64,000 bases of DNA from Eumeta japonica (GCA_005406025.1 BGZK01000225.1:372001-436000); one strand, 5' to 3'; counted from the first letter of the stretch, positions 26,501-40,200 are shown. Notes: generated by a model from the letters alone, not told the origin. Made by a program: numbers and translations.

Positions 26501-27712
26501 ATGTGATATTTTCGCTTTTTCGGGATTGCCTTGACTTTTTCGGACTACACTTCATAGTCGAATAGAAGTTGTAAGACATCGAATACAGATGTTTCGCTAT
26601 TAGAATAGCGAGATAGAATAATTCTTCGCCAACTTTCAACGACGCCTACACGAAAACGAAATAAATATCTCCCTTATAACGAATTCGGGAGCCATTTCTA
26701 GATTGCGCCGCCGCCGTCTTTCAACTTACTAATGGAAGCGTAATTTAATATATTTGTCAATACATTTTGCAACGCTCCTATGACTTTTATATACATAAAG
26801 AGAAAAATATCTCCGATACGCAAACAGACGGCGACACACTCTGTACACATAAGCCGGCGGCGAGTTTTGAATATGCACCTTATTTCGTTATAATCTAAGG
26901 TGTCATTCGGTGCGGTGCATCGCGTCGAGAGGGCGTCTATTTTGTTTGAACATGTTTGATCGATTGACAAGTCGGGGGTGGGCCTCACATAATAACATTT
27001 CCCCCGGACTATACAAGTAAAACTAATTTAGGTTAGGGGCCATTATGCTATATGTTAACTATACGGTTGTAGTATTTATGTGTGCTGCAATAAATAGGAA
27101 ACGATTTTTCAATACTTACTTTTGAAGTACGACTTCTTTACGCGTGACTAGATATTTGCGTTAAATTAAAAAAAAATAGTTTAAAAAACTAAAAAACTAG
27201 CTTGTAAATCACATCAAATTAAAAAGCTTAATATAAGCTGAAAAAAATAATAATACTAGTATTTTTCGTCATTGTCCATTAATTTTTTGAGTTCATATTA
27301 AGAATTATTTTTCGCTTTTTATTTTGATGTGCTTTAAAAGGATGTTTTTTTAGTTTTTTTAACTATATTTAATTTTTCGCTTTTTACTTCGATTGATTAT
27401 TAAAATTTTCTTCTAAGGTCTCGTAATTAGCATAGCAAATCACCAAAAGAGAGGAGATAGTTGTAAAATTTGCTTCCAAACAAAGAGAAAATTTGCAGTG
27501 ATAATTTCTAAAAACAATCCAGTTCTGACGTTTTTACATGCAGTCGAATTAAGAATATTAATTCAACTAGAATACTTTTTCAAATGGATGAGTTTATTTT
27601 AAATCAGTTTTTTGACTTAACATGAATGTCCAATATTTTAATTATAACTTTCAGATTAATGAAAATATTTAGGTAACTGAATATTTCGTCAATACGAAAT
27701 TACGCTAACACA
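23549..27712. other. Long non-coding stretch; one perfect 22-bp palindrome
   Basis: A 22-base perfect palindrome centred on TACGTA spans 24916-24937. TATCGTTTAT and its complement form an arm pair at about 23618-23648. The frame at 26698-26988 (minus strand, 96 codons) is cysteine- and arginine-rich at its start but matches nothing I know. Confidence 0.4.
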
Positions 27713-27714
27713 CA

Positions 27715-27945
27715 ACTAATATCGTGTTCCGGATCGCGATGGCGATTCTGATCAGGTTAATGAGATGAACTTATCAAATGATTGTATTGTCACCGATTCT
27801 TGATAAGTGTGTGCAAAGTTTAAGTTAAATCCGTCTGTTCAAAGTGGGACAAAATCGAGTCCAAAGAAGTCGGTTACAAACATACAAGCCCACAAACTCA
27901 TAAACTCACAAACATACAAGTGAAGCTAATAACTTCACTTGTATG
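27715..27945 (+). repeat. RTE-like retroposon 3' end
   Basis: Contains TGATAAGTGTGTGCAAAGTTT, then GAAGTCGGTTACAAACATAC and a run of 'ACAAACTCA'-type words, ending in ACAAGTGAAGCTAATAA. This order matches 3' ends of RTE-like elements that are abundant in Lepidoptera (memory, not searched). The end runs straight into a double hairpin. Confidence 0.55.
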
Positions 27946-27982
27946 CGCTTTTTAACGCGCTTTTATTAAAGCGCGTTAAAAA
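27913..27982. repeat. Two adjacent perfect stem-loops
   Basis: Arms 27913-27925 and 27933-27945 (13 bp, loop CTAATAA) are perfect. Three bases later, arms 27949-27963 and 27968-27982 (15 bp, loop TATT) are also perfect. The first lies in the RTE-like tail; the second is centred on AACGCGCTTT. Confidence 0.9.
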
Positions 27983-30900
27983 ACCCACCATATTTTATGT
28001 AATACGAATATATCTACTTGTATGCGACGCATCGTCTAGAAATCCTGGTTTATAAAAGAAATATTAAATATTCATTATAATGATATTCATCGAGACATTT
28101 TAAAAATAAGGAATTTTAATATGTGTTATCGAAATATGTATTTCCGTAATTCTTTTATTAACTTACAGTCCCTCGTTATACATGAAGAAATATAAAACAC
28201 GTCTTTTACCGATTTCGTAAATGCTGTTTGTTAATTTTTAATTAATTAAAATAGGTTCATTAGTATGCTTATATTAAAAATAATAAGCTCGACATACTTA
28301 AATGAATGATCATTTTAAGAGAAATACAATCCCATTAAAATAATATTGGCATTTTATACAAGAATAATAATCTTAATTCACCACATCGTTCTCGCGTGTA
28401 AGCCAACTAGGCTAGAAATTCCATACCTTCATTGGGTCGACCTCGAAAGCAAACGACAGAATAAAGTTTTACGACATCGTTGTACTTATTAAAATCATCC
28501 TGTATCATCCCGTTTTGGTGATGTCATAAATTATGCGAGAGGCAAAAACCGGCTGAAATAATTGTATTCGACGTTCATACAAAAGTATTCATTCTCACAT
28601 AGCTGAGTAATTATTCTTCGATACGGTTACCCAAAGCTGTTTCGTATAAAATTTGCGGTTGCATCTTTTTTAAGGTTTCGTATTCATATGCAAAAAAATC
28701 GAACGTTTATATTATTTCATCAATTCTGATGAAACTGTACAGGTGTTTTATGTTTAACCGCCTTTAAAATTTGTAATGAAATTAAGAAAATGAATATGGA
28801 TAGATTTTCACATGGAAATTTAAGGATATAATTTTAATTTTTTTTTCACTCAGACTATCATGTTTGGTGTGATTGGAATGGTCTTTAAAATTCCATACAG
28901 CTTTTTAAGTGACTTTTTCGTTCAGTTGAAGATTTTCTGTATTATTAGTTTCAAAAATCATTATTTTTATATTTATCCCCTCTAACTATTGCCTATCTTT
29001 CTACTGAGAATTTAAAAATAACCATAATATTAAAGCTTTATAAATGCTTACTACATAATATTAAAGCTTTATGAAAATATTTAGAAGAACATTTTTTTTT
29101 ATATCTACAATTTAGATATCAATAGGAAATCGGCCCATATAGGCATGTGATTTGAGTATGTATTCACTATTGCCGATATAATAGTGCCGACATAATTTCA
29201 AATAATAATTATTATTTTTTTAATTTAAATTCTGTGATGTAATTGATTTTATTGTTTTATTAAAACTTTGTGCAATTGCAAATTTCGCTTCGTTTTGTTC
29301 ATTCGTAAAGAACTGTGAATGCGGAAAACGGACTTTCAATTTCGCCCCTTTTTATTTATCTTTAAAAATGTGATATTTTACAAACATGTCTTACCTTAAA
29401 GTGGTTATGAACCTCACAAAAAACAAAGCGATAATCGCCTGAATTATACGAAATAAAATTATTATGAGATTTGACCAAATTATTAATGTTTTTTGACAAA
29501 ATATTGTCAATTGCTCGAATTGTCTAAAATATAAATGATTTTTCCTTTGTTTGGGCATTAATTAAAAACCACAGAACGTATCGGTATTGAACTTTGAGAA
29601 TTCGAAACGGAATTGCTTATACGTGGTTTTAGGGTATTTATTTTTTGAATTGTGTAAACACTTCATCATTTTTTTAATAACTTACAACACCCAGCAAAGC
29701 GAGCGCGTCAGGGCTCTTATCAAATAAAAGAGAAAAAGCTAAAATTTGAATATTTTTTGTGAAATTTATTCTTCATAAGGTTTGAAAATATTTGTGAAAA
29801 AATATCAAACCAAAAAAGCCTACATTACAATATTATTTTAGCTTATATAATAAATAATGATAGTTTAAATATAAGGTGTGATACTATCGTATCCATCTTG
29901 TCGTGAGCCATTGTCGTGTAATAAAAAAAGGATATTAGCTAATTTCAAGAATAAAAGTCAATATGAAACTTTTTGAATTCATTTTTGTGTAACAATATTG
30001 CATTAAATGTTGATAACACACGTCGAATATGCACATGTCCGACTATCTTAATCAGCCAAAACTTAGGGTTAATAAAGCATAAAAAATTAGGATTACCTAG
30101 CGAATTCGCCAGGGTGCATAATGCTGTATATTTAAATGAAATTAATACAGCATCCGATTTTATGTTATTTATCTATTTCATGGCAAACTTTCACTGGCTC
30201 CCGTTTGCCGGACAAAAGATTCAAATTTGTCTTGTTTTTTTTTCTACGACCCGGGGAAAAAGAAGAGAAAATGTACGTCAAATATATCACACGGGCGACC
30301 ACGTAAGTTTACAATGGAGTTAGCATATCGATTTTGTCAAACCCCCGAGTTAGCATATACGCTGTGTATGTGCACGTATACGCGCTGGGGTGGCTTAAGG
30401 ACGAAACTATCGTATAGCTGTCTATATGCCGCCCTTTGGATATCAAATTTACTTGTACCTCGTCGTATTGGAATTCCGAGATGTTTTCAAGAACGGTGAC
30501 CGGATGAACGGTTTTCTCTTTTAAATCGAAGCGTCAAAAGTGATATTTTCTAATCTGGAATTTAGACCGGACTGGAGTTCTAGAAAATGAAATTCATAGT
30601 TGGTAGGTTGGTTAGATAGCCGATATGGTAGAAATAATATTAAATTAATGCATTGGAGCTATGATCCCTTCGTAACTTTTGCGGATTGGCTTTCAAGACG
30701 TAGATATAAAAATATTGATGTCAGAAAACAATGCGGTTTGAAAGGAGATGCAGTGACTAGAGGAGAAAGGGGTGAAAAAAAAATGTCGAGGAGATTTAAC
30801 TACCTGGAAGTGATTGTAGGACATACACTGACGAAGAATGTATGGAGTGAATATGCGCATGATAGGAGAGTCTACAGGAAATGCCTTGGAAAATATTAGG

Positions 30901-31555
30901 CAGACCGGATTGGTGGCATACCAAAATAATCGACAAATTTTAAGCACCCGAAACAGAAGGGCTTGCAGGAATTGATGATTAGATATCGTCGAAGCAAAAG
31001 AGCGATACTTATTTACATTACAGTCTGAATAAATAAAAATAAACAGATAATTATATAGATGATTAAAAACTTTAAAAAAAATTTGATCGGGAGTTATGTC
31101 GTTGCACATATTATTTAGCTTTTAGCGTACCACTGTTATTTAATATGTGTATACATTTTAATGATTGCGTTTTACGTATGTAAATAATGTAGGTACTTAT
31201 ATCTATATCAAACCATTAAAACAATTTTTTTATGTTATTCGCAACAAACTATTTCATTTATTTAATTGCAAATTTTGTAATAAATCATTTTAATAATGGA
31301 AAATGTATAAGATTAAGTAAATAAATAAAATAAAGAAGTTTAAATCATTTTGCGTGCAAATGAAGTAAATCTAAATGGCTTACAAACACGCATTAAAAGT
31401 ATGTAAAATAATAAGAATCTATTTACGAGAAATATCCACACTCGTAGATAGTAACTTTCACATATAAGAAACTCCTTCTTATGATCTCAATCTAAGCATT
31501 TAATTGAAGTTTACAGAGTTCCATTTCCTTTTGGTTTCAATTTCAGCAATTAATC
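27983..31555. other. Long non-coding stretch with weak repeat traces
   Basis: A direct repeat of ATAATATTAAAGCTTTAT occurs at about 29024 and 29056. Near 29688-29720 the words ACACCCAGCAAAGCGAGCGC and GTCAGGGCTC resemble a retroposon tail. At 30780-30920 the plus-strand frame (RRFNYLEVIVG, DRRVYRKCLGKY) faintly recalls the C-terminal part of a LINE polyprotein, but I could not confirm it. The overlapping 138-codon minus frame (30693-31109) shows no domain. Confidence 0.3.
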
Positions 31556-31850
31556 GTCCGTTGCCGGACACCGGCCTTCTCTCTAGATTTCCCGCGACGT
31601 ACGATCTTAGGCCACCTGGTAGCAACTAGTCGAGGTAGCACATGGAACCGATCTGCGCCAGAGTGGAAATGTTTCTCAAGTTGTCATCGAGACTGTAATG
31701 GCGCAGCGTCCGGCTTACCACACCAAGTGGACCGACGACCTCGTGAGGGTCACGCGCTGCTCTGATTGCGCCACCGTTTGTTACCGGTGGCCCAGGGTCG
31801 TTCGTCGTGGAAGTCTAGGAGGGGAGGCTATTGTCCAGTAATAGACACTT
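31556..31850. mobile_element. Inverted pair of LINE 3' ends
   Basis: On the plus strand, 31692-31850 reads as the end of a LINE ORF2: RPAYHTKWTDDLVRV, then degraded, then TTGTCCAGTAATAGAC, the counterpart of the usual 'TATGTCCAGCAGTGGACG' end. The stretch 31556-31630 is the same end in the opposite orientation: its complement aligns with 31772-31846 over about 75 bases, and reads RWPKIVRRGKSREKAG on the minus strand. Both carry substitutions and stops. It is an inverted duplication of a LINE tail, or two head-to-head truncated insertions. Confidence 0.65.
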
Positions 31851-34800
31851 GGTGGCTGAAACGGATAACTTTTAAATCTGCATAAGAACTGCATATTAGA
31901 TGTCAATGGTTCGGCAAAATTACGGCACCGACAATTTCAGTTTCGAAAAAAATTAAATTGATAATGATTATTTAAAATTCAATTTATTTACAAAATATCA
32001 CGTACTTATAAAAGATGAATACTTAGTAAATAGATAAGAATTGTTACTTAATCGCAATAGCGCGCGATCAAATATGGGTCATAATAAATTACTTTAAATA
32101 ACGGAGGATAGTTTATTTATATCAAATTATCTTTTAATATTCGTCTACAAGCTTGCCTATTCTGGTTATGGCTAGATATATTTTATAGAATACTTTAGGA
32201 AATAAATGCTTCTACGGTTGCAAATAAAAGCTCTAGAAAAGTACGGTGAGTAAGAGAAAGCTTAAATACCTAAAGTTAAATTGCAGGGCGTAAGTATCAC
32301 TATCTTTTCTATATTTTTAGTAATCGAAAAAAAAAATTTAGCGTCTTTGCATGAAGCATTTTCGAACAAACAAAGAGATGATATATTGTAACGTATTGTC
32401 GATATAAAAATGTATTTATTATAAATTACGTATCATAGAAACAAACAAAAAATAATGTTATAAAGTATTATCATAATAAACGTAAGTAAGTAAGCCTTTA
32501 CTTGCTTGCCAAAACTTTACTCTCGCTTAAAATGTTTCTTTCTTAAAAGGAATTTTGCAAATCATTTTGAAAATTATATAGGCACGTGTAGATAAATATT
32601 CAAAATATTATATCGTTAATATTCTATATAAATAAATTTCCAATTTTTTTTTATTGAACGCACTGAAGTCATTTATAAGTATAGGTGTCATTGATTACTA
32701 TTTTAATTGAAGTAACTTTAGCAAATTTTATTGTTATATAAATTTTTGAGTAGCCGTATGTGCTTAAATTATGAATATGTTCGCAAAAAAGTCAATAAAG
32801 AGCTTCATTTATAAGTGAATAATAGATCACAACGCTATTCATTTATAAGGGAATAACGTCAACAGAAGCCTACGAAAAAAATAAAGTATGTAGATATAGT
32901 AAATTAGTGTTTCATATTTTATAAACATACTTTTAAAACATGGAAAAATTCAAAACGATCATCGTCGTCCCGATAAATATAATTGAATACTGCCAAGATT
33001 TTTTTTTATTGTTATAATATTATAAGGTTTTCACATAACGCTTAAAAATATATTCAATGCAGTCAGTTAGACATTTTCTAGCAATGAAGATAGCATTTTC
33101 TAGCAATTCTTGAAAACAGTAACATCGAAATAGTATTTTTTAACTTAAAAAAAAATACTTTTTAACGCACGTGCTTTAAAATATTCTTGATTTTATATAC
33201 AACTCAACTTACGTACTCACTTAAAGTACTCAGTTAAAAATCATTTCACGCTGAAAGACCTAAAAAAGGATAGGCTATGTCAAGATAAAAAATATGTTTC
33301 ACGTCAGCGAATCTCTAAAAAGGAATATTAATATTATTGGTTCTTTGACGCATATCACTTGAAATTATATTATTTTACTTTTATTTTGCCACTTACCTCA
33401 AAGCCGATGGCGGGAACGTAGAAAACTTAAGTTTAACAGCGACGTGTCGAATTATTTAAAATATATTATTTATCACAAAATCAATACGACTTTATTTATA
33501 TAATAAGCCGATGAATCTAAACGAGAAACTTTAGAGATCGACTTCACTTTCTAAGCATACGAGAGAGGAAACAGCAACCAGGAATTTCCTTCCCACCCCG
33601 AAAGAAAACTCAAAGGAGCCCGTCGTGCCTTGCCGGCGTTCGCTGAGAGAATGTCCCTTCGAACTACGCTACAATTTCCTCAGCCAAAACCGATTCGACT
33701 GCGCCGGGCGTATAGAGAAGGGTGGTTTTTCCTTCGAATTTCATAAATATCTACCTTTCTTTATATCTAAGCGCAAGAACTACGCTCACCCCTTGAGAAT
33801 ACCTCGTGAGACTCGGGCCGAGAGCTATTTTGACACAGTTCTATTTGGAATTTCAGTAAAAGATGATATTTTTCTTTGTGTCATATAAGAATACGATTCA
33901 AATTGGATTGCGAGCGTGTGTAGTGTTGCGCCCCCGTCGCCCGATCGATATTTCTAGTAAGGCAACGGTAACATAGATAAAATGTATTGGGTGGCGAGTA
34001 GTAATATATTTATATGTAGATACTTGTAGGTTCGAGAGTAAGATATGGGTTTTTTTTCTTTTCCCGTATGAGTTATACGTGTGCGTCTGCTTATGCTATA
34101 ATATTATTATAAGGAGAATTCTTTATAATATACCCGATACGTTTCGCAGTTTATCTTGAAGTTATACTCAAATATTATTATTATTATACTATTCGTTTGT
34201 GTGCTGCGTCATACTGCAGTTAACATTTTGCATCGTATAATAAAGGGATAAGTGACATTAAACGACCTTTATAAAATTTAGAATCTCGAAAATATATATA
34301 AACAAAAAAAATCGAGACAAAAAGTTCAAGGGAAACAACCAGGTGGAAAATTATTAACTAACGATACGTGTCAATTTTTGAACAGGTCTTGTGGAAAGTT
34401 TAACGCTAAAATGCTCTTCACGGTTTGATGATAACAAAGACCGAATATTCTGGTCTAGAATTTTTTTTATTCGGTAATGAAAACCCTCAATACGTCCGGA
34501 ATGCCCAAAAGAAAAATCGAAATGAATCCGAAAGCAACAAGTTTCATTCATACGTATTCATTGAAAAGGGAAGAGAAATTTAAAAGTGAACGCTCTGAAA
34601 GTTAGACGGCCGAGCACGCGCTAATAACCTGTTGCTTCCTCGGCTAAATTAAATATGAGAGCCGGTTAGAGCCGGCGATGTATCGATAATCGATAAGTTT
34701 TTTTAACATCGCATAATATAATGTAACCTGTCTCTATCAACTATGGCATACTCGAAATTCAAAACTTGCATGCATTACTATACTACACTGAATCTATAAC

Positions 34801-36260
34801 TATGTCTGATAAACCGTTTTTTGAACTGCAATCAGGTTTAGGAATTACAACGATATTATACAGGGTAATTTGGGTATTTTTAAAATCAATAAATAATCGT
34901 GTATTGATAGATTGCAATAGAAAGGGCAAGAGTGGACTTCGTTTTTTTTTTGGAATCGACTCTAGTGGCATGTTTTAGCATAGATATGAAACATTTCATA
35001 CGGAAAGTCGATAGATGAAAAATGCTGACGTAGCGACACCCCTATTCGCGCTTCTTATCATACAGTGCGAATGAAACAGAATGACGCGGTTCTTTCGCGT
35101 CAGAAAGGAACGGGGAAGGCGCCGCGACGAGATAAGTGTTCTAATTTATACTCAAATTGCGAATGTCGTCACGAGAACCACGTGCTAAATAAACTCCCCA
35201 CCTTTGAATGGTCGTAAGTCTAAATATTTAAATTCCGACTTTCGGTCTTTAATCTATGCGATGATAGAGTTTAATTTTCCTTTCGTTCCTCTTAAGGAGT
35301 AACATTATCTTAAAATTTTACGTATCCGTGAACGTGGAGAACTCGTGCGATGAATTTGATCTTGTGTTTTAAGTGATAAGGTTGATTTTCCTTAAATAAA
35401 AAATATCTCAAATTAAAATGTCAGATTTTAAATAAAAGAAAGCCCGTGCATACTAACTAGAAGGGAGTCAAGGTTAAATTTTATAGGTACGTAACTTTAT
35501 TAGCGTGTCGGTTAGTAGGTTAAGAGTCTTGTTGAGGGTGAGAGTGCTTTTAGAGGATCGTTTTAATATCGATTTTTCTTTTCACGTGCGGCGATTGCGA
35601 TGATACAAAAGAGTTTGGAAAGAGAAGAGGTAACAAGTGTACCTGTCGCAGGTAGAGTTGTTGCTTCGGAGTGTTTGACTTTGTTACTTCGAAATGAAAA
35701 ACAGAAATGTTTCGGATGTCTTTCATGATTTCACGGAACGTACAAAAATATTGTTACGAGAACATTCTCACTGTAAAAGTAAAAAATTAAGATATGTGCA
35801 TGAATAATTTGAATGCAAAATTATTGAAACCAAAATCGAAATCGACACTTAAAGACGATGCATTGGCAGTAAATAGTGGGAGTACAATGGTATGTTTTAT
35901 AGCAATTCTCCGAGTCGTCTTACACCAAAAAATCAAACAAAAGCAAACCATACAAAAACAAAATTATAACTTTAAAGTACTCTAATGTCAATTTTGATCA
36001 GAAATAATTAAGACTCAACTTGTTCTAGCGTAATAAACAACAAATATGTGTACAATAGATAATATTAATGTGAAAATGAAATACTTCAATTTCCATTACA
36101 TTACAATGGATATATTCTAAAATTATTTATTATGAATTTGGTGAAGTAAAAAAGAGGTTTTCATTTAAATGGTACGTTTTATTAAAGAATTTTAGACTTT
36201 TTTTTACATTCAACGCCGCTAAGGTTTGCTTAGTAAATTTTTGACACTTGTCATGTAAAT
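31851..36260. other. Long non-coding stretch
   Basis: No gene recognised. The word TTCATTTATAAG is repeated at about 32803 and 32840. Patches at 33540-33960 and 34990-35190 have balanced composition and could be regulatory. TATCGATA, the core bound by the insect factor DREF, occurs at about 34681 beside AATCGATAAG; this is suggestive only. Confidence 0.35.
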
Positions 36261-36355
36261 GGCCGCCGCATCCGCGGGTGTGGGAGGGGATCCCATCTCT
36301 CAGGGAAAGGGGGCACCGGGCCCCCCCTACCCCCCAACCCCCGGTGGCGCAGTCG
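36261..36355. other. GC-rich patch with G-runs followed by C-runs
   Basis: On the plus strand four G-runs (36277-36312) are followed by three C-runs (36321-36343). The same strand could therefore form a quadruplex, an i-motif or a G:C hairpin. The background is strongly AT-rich, so the patch is compositionally foreign. Confidence 0.6.
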
Positions 36356-37031
36356 TGAGCTTACCCTTTATAAGAAAGATAAGATACGGATAGAATATGC
36401 GATATTTTTTTTTCGAATGGGCCATAAAGGTAGAGCAGAAAAATGATGTTACGTTTAAGATACCTTCATACGTCAGAAATAGTGATATTGTTTGACTCAG
36501 CATTTATTTAACAGAAATATACATGTGGGTTGATTTTGATTATAGTAAGTTCCCAGGTAGTTATTAACTAAACATCTAAGTATTAATATTTAATAAAATT
36601 TTCTGTAATCTACATTTAATTACATTTTTATTGAAAATTAAACTCATTTACAACCAGTGAAATACATTTGTCTCGGTACATGTATATCGACTCTTTTATA
36701 TACTCAAGAAGTGTAAATAATTTAGATTACAAAATTGTTAAATTAAAAAAAAATATGTTAAAAAACAACCGTTAGACAGTTTTATTTTATTACAATCGAA
36801 AGAAACTATTCTTGTAAAAATAAAATTTATATTCATGGTACATTGGTTTTAATAAAAACCTGGCATTTAAAAAGTTTATATGTATCAGAAATGTATTTGT
36901 ATGTATTTTTTAGTATCGACAGACAAAAAAAGAATCTTATTTTAATACCGATTCAAACATATAACAATTTAAAGAGGTCTAATAATTTAATTTATAAGTT
37001 TTTTCATGTGGAAAACGCGAACTATATTTCA
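36356..37031. other. AT-rich spacer before a GC island
   Basis: No gene seen. The end, ACTATATTTCAG at about 37020-37031, looks like a splice acceptor leading into the GC-rich segment. Confidence 0.3.
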
Positions 37032-37107
37032 GGATCCAATCGCCCCGGTCCGCCGCCCGCCGCCGCCCGCCGCCGCGCGCCGCCGGCGTACGCGGCGGGC
37101 GTGGATA
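37032..37107 (+). CDS. Candidate 76-bp exon, Pro/Ala/Arg-rich, very tentative
   Basis: A segment dominated by CCG and GCC words is preceded by ATATTTCAG and followed by ATAG|GTACGA, so both splice signals are present. One frame gives SNRPGPPPAAARRRAPPAY then AAGVDR; another frame is also open. I recognise no protein. The abrupt GC content could instead be a promoter-type CpG patch or an expanded trinucleotide repeat. Without transcripts, calling it an exon rests on composition and splice-like borders only. Confidence 0.15.
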
Positions 37108-37149
37108 GGTACGAATAGGCAGAAGTCTCATTTTTATTTATTTCCAATT

Positions 37150-37270
37150 CCTCCGCTCACGGGCGGCTAAACTAAATTTTCCGATAGTGAATGGCCCCCC
37201 TCGAGAGCGGGGGCGCGACCCCCGCGCGCTCGCCGGCGCGTGTGTGCGCGCGGGCGTGTGCGCGTGCTTG
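37150..37270. promoter_or_regulatory. CpG-rich island, candidate regulatory DNA
   Basis: Many CpG and GCGC words (for example GACCCCCGCGCGCTCGCC) stand out against the AT-rich surroundings and lie just downstream of the candidate exon. No TATA box or initiator is convincing. Confidence 0.3.
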
Positions 37271-40200
37271 TTATCCAGTCACTCTTTCTCCCATATTTCC
37301 CATTCGTTTTGACAGGAGCTACGCTAGCGTCCGTCGCCCGTGAGCGAGAAGGGCGTAACTGTAAAGCGGGAATTAATTTGTCATTGTCTTGTACTGAAAA
37401 AACGCTATTAAATAAAAACTTCCCCTTTTAAACTTACAAGTTCAAATTTTGCATCATACACATATTGAGGAGTAATATTTTTCTTAAAGTATTAACTGTA
37501 GAATACGACTATTCTATGTTAATTGAATAATCTTGTTAGTCTATTTTTATTTCTCCTATTCTTCTTAAGAGAAATGAGAGATGAATAGGTGAATAGCAGT
37601 GAATAGAATAGATAAACGAGGAAGATAAGTCTTAAATCTCTCTAAACTGTTAATAATGATGTGTTCGTAGCAAATAATACTTTTTTTGTAAACAATAAAA
37701 TATAAAGAATTTTAACCTTGAATCTACAAATCTGGTAAAAAATTTAAAACACCTGGACTGTCGAGAAGAATCCATAGATGCCTCATATTTCAAAATCGGT
37801 TAAGGAATTTACCTCTGCAAGGGAACCAACATTTACGTCAGTTGTGTTATGTTCTAGAGAAAAAACGTGCAATTAAGATACCTCGGGAAAGCTCCTAAGA
37901 ATATATTTTATAAGTGAAATAAAGGTTGAACAATGCTAAAACTAACAATCAGTTCACTAAATATGAGATATAAACCCTCTAGAATATTATACTTATCCTT
38001 TGAGCTACTGCAAATGAAAAAAAATATAACCTAGTAACACAAAACACAAAACAGTCTAAATATATTAGACACTATTTATTTCATTGATGATTTTCTTAAA
38101 ATTACTGTCTTAATGCTTGAACAAAACGACAACAGATTCAATTTGCATAGGTGAAAAATATTTTAATTACCATAAATTTAAAAACGCAATATTCAATTAA
38201 ATAATGTCATAATTTTTATATTAAGTAAAAATTTGATTAGTATGGAAATAAGGTTGATCTACGTGAACGTTAAGTTCTATGAACTCAATAGTTGTGTGAA
38301 CGACGTCAACAGATGGATAACTTGTTTTTTAATTATAGTAACTTTATCATAGCTTTATTGTTTATTATGAAAATTTAAGTGAGGACGGTTTCTAACGACA
38401 TTTAAATCGTTATAGATCCTAAAAGGTCAGTGAAAATGAGAGATGATAAGAGAAACGTATGATAACGAAATGTCTTGAAGAATCAATCGAATGATACCCC
38501 TTTTAACTTAGCTCATCGACTTTCATTTTTTCCTTTTCACAATATGGATTCATAATTTAGAGTCTGATTGTCGCGCTATTGAATTTTGACTCCCGACTTG
38601 TATTTAGTGACACTGAAAACAATAGAATGAATCGATTAAAGTATAAAGCATCAAAATCGGCCTACGAATTTGGTCTCTAGAATTCTACAAAAAATAAACA
38701 TGTGGTATATAGAGATATAGGATGATAAGCACCCCAAGAAGCAAAAATCAGTTTTATCAACTATCCCAAAACCATGGTTTCATAAGGACTATAAGTCTAT
38801 TTGTACTTATAAGATATTTATAATGCACCTTTGAATTGCTACTTATGCCAATAATATTCCTTCAATATAATAATACGCGCTCATCAATGCTTTCATAAGT
38901 TAATTTATGAACAGTCGTGGATGGAACACAATCGATGTGTTTGTTGAACTTAGTCAATTATTTTCAAGTTTTCTATTAACTTCTACCAGAATAATTAAAT
39001 TACAAATTATTACGTGGTTGAATTATTAAAATAATATTACATCAAAAATGGTGTAGTATATATTTTTAGAGAAACACAAGCATTGTGAAATCTATCACGT
39101 TTTTGTTTAAAATTTTAACGCTCTTCTTGAAATTGTAGTAGTTACCTATTAGTATTTATCAATTTCTTTAGCAAATATCATTTTAAAATGCGTTATAATG
39201 CCATAGCAGTCATGTCTGGTTTCATCACGGCAAACGTCAAAACCAAAGAACACACTACGATTACCAAATTTAGGGTTCAGAAATTCAAAAAAAAAACAAC
39301 TCAATGTTCATGAATAATACAATCTTAATATGGAAATATTTAAAAGTGTGTTGTTTTTGACTGAATTAATAATCCTTGATCGGACTTAAATATCATACTA
39401 TATTCAAAATAAAATATGGTTATGTTTATAGATATCGACTGATTTCTGACCAAAAATGATTTCCTGTCTTGAAGGAATTCACTTTTAGGCTAAATAATGT
39501 GTGTTTTAGACTAATGTGCCAAAGAAGAATTGTAAATGAATTAAATTCATTTAACGTTATAATTACTTATAAAGGCCATAAAATGTCACTCTACGAGCGT
39601 TTATAAGTCTAAGTAACCGGAGTAATCACTCCTCAGTGCAATTGCTCGTCTTTATATTTTAATAGAGTCTTGAGCCTATAATGGCCAGTAAATATGATCT
39701 TAGAAACGGTTACAATATAAAATTATAGTAGTATATGTGCTTATGAAAAACAGCATTTATTTATGCTGTTAAAAGTGCCGTAGCAAATACGAAGCCATTA
39801 TTGGAGCTTTGTAAGTCTATATAACCTTATGAAATAAGCATCTCTGGATAATTTAGTGTGTTGCGACAGTACTTTCCTCTGCTTCGCAAAGTCGATTAAA
39901 AAGTTTTATTTTCATGTTACAATATTTGAATTATTTAGAGTTATTCAGTTTAAAATAATAAAGTTTAAAGTTCTCACTATGTTTGCGTTACCTCAAATTT
40001 ATGACTAGAAGTACTTTCATATTTCAAAAAATATCATTTATGATATAACTATTGCGAAAACGATTTTATTGTTAGTAAATTGACTATAAATTGTGGTCGT
40101 TTTACCTTAAATACATTTTGTATCCCATTCTAACCTGTGTATACACAGCTAGCTTGCTTCTTATTTGGTTCAAAGATTTCTTGCTTAGATGTAGGTACCT

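Noticed and set aside
27027..27040. TTAGG-type word as an insect telomeric repeat
   Set aside because: Only a single TTAGGTTAGG-like occurrence; no array.
30693..31109. The longest open frame in the window, 138 codons on the minus strand
   Set aside because: It is Phe/Ile/Ser-rich with no recognisable domain or upstream gene signals. Its length is within chance for AT-rich DNA read antisense to A-rich sequence.
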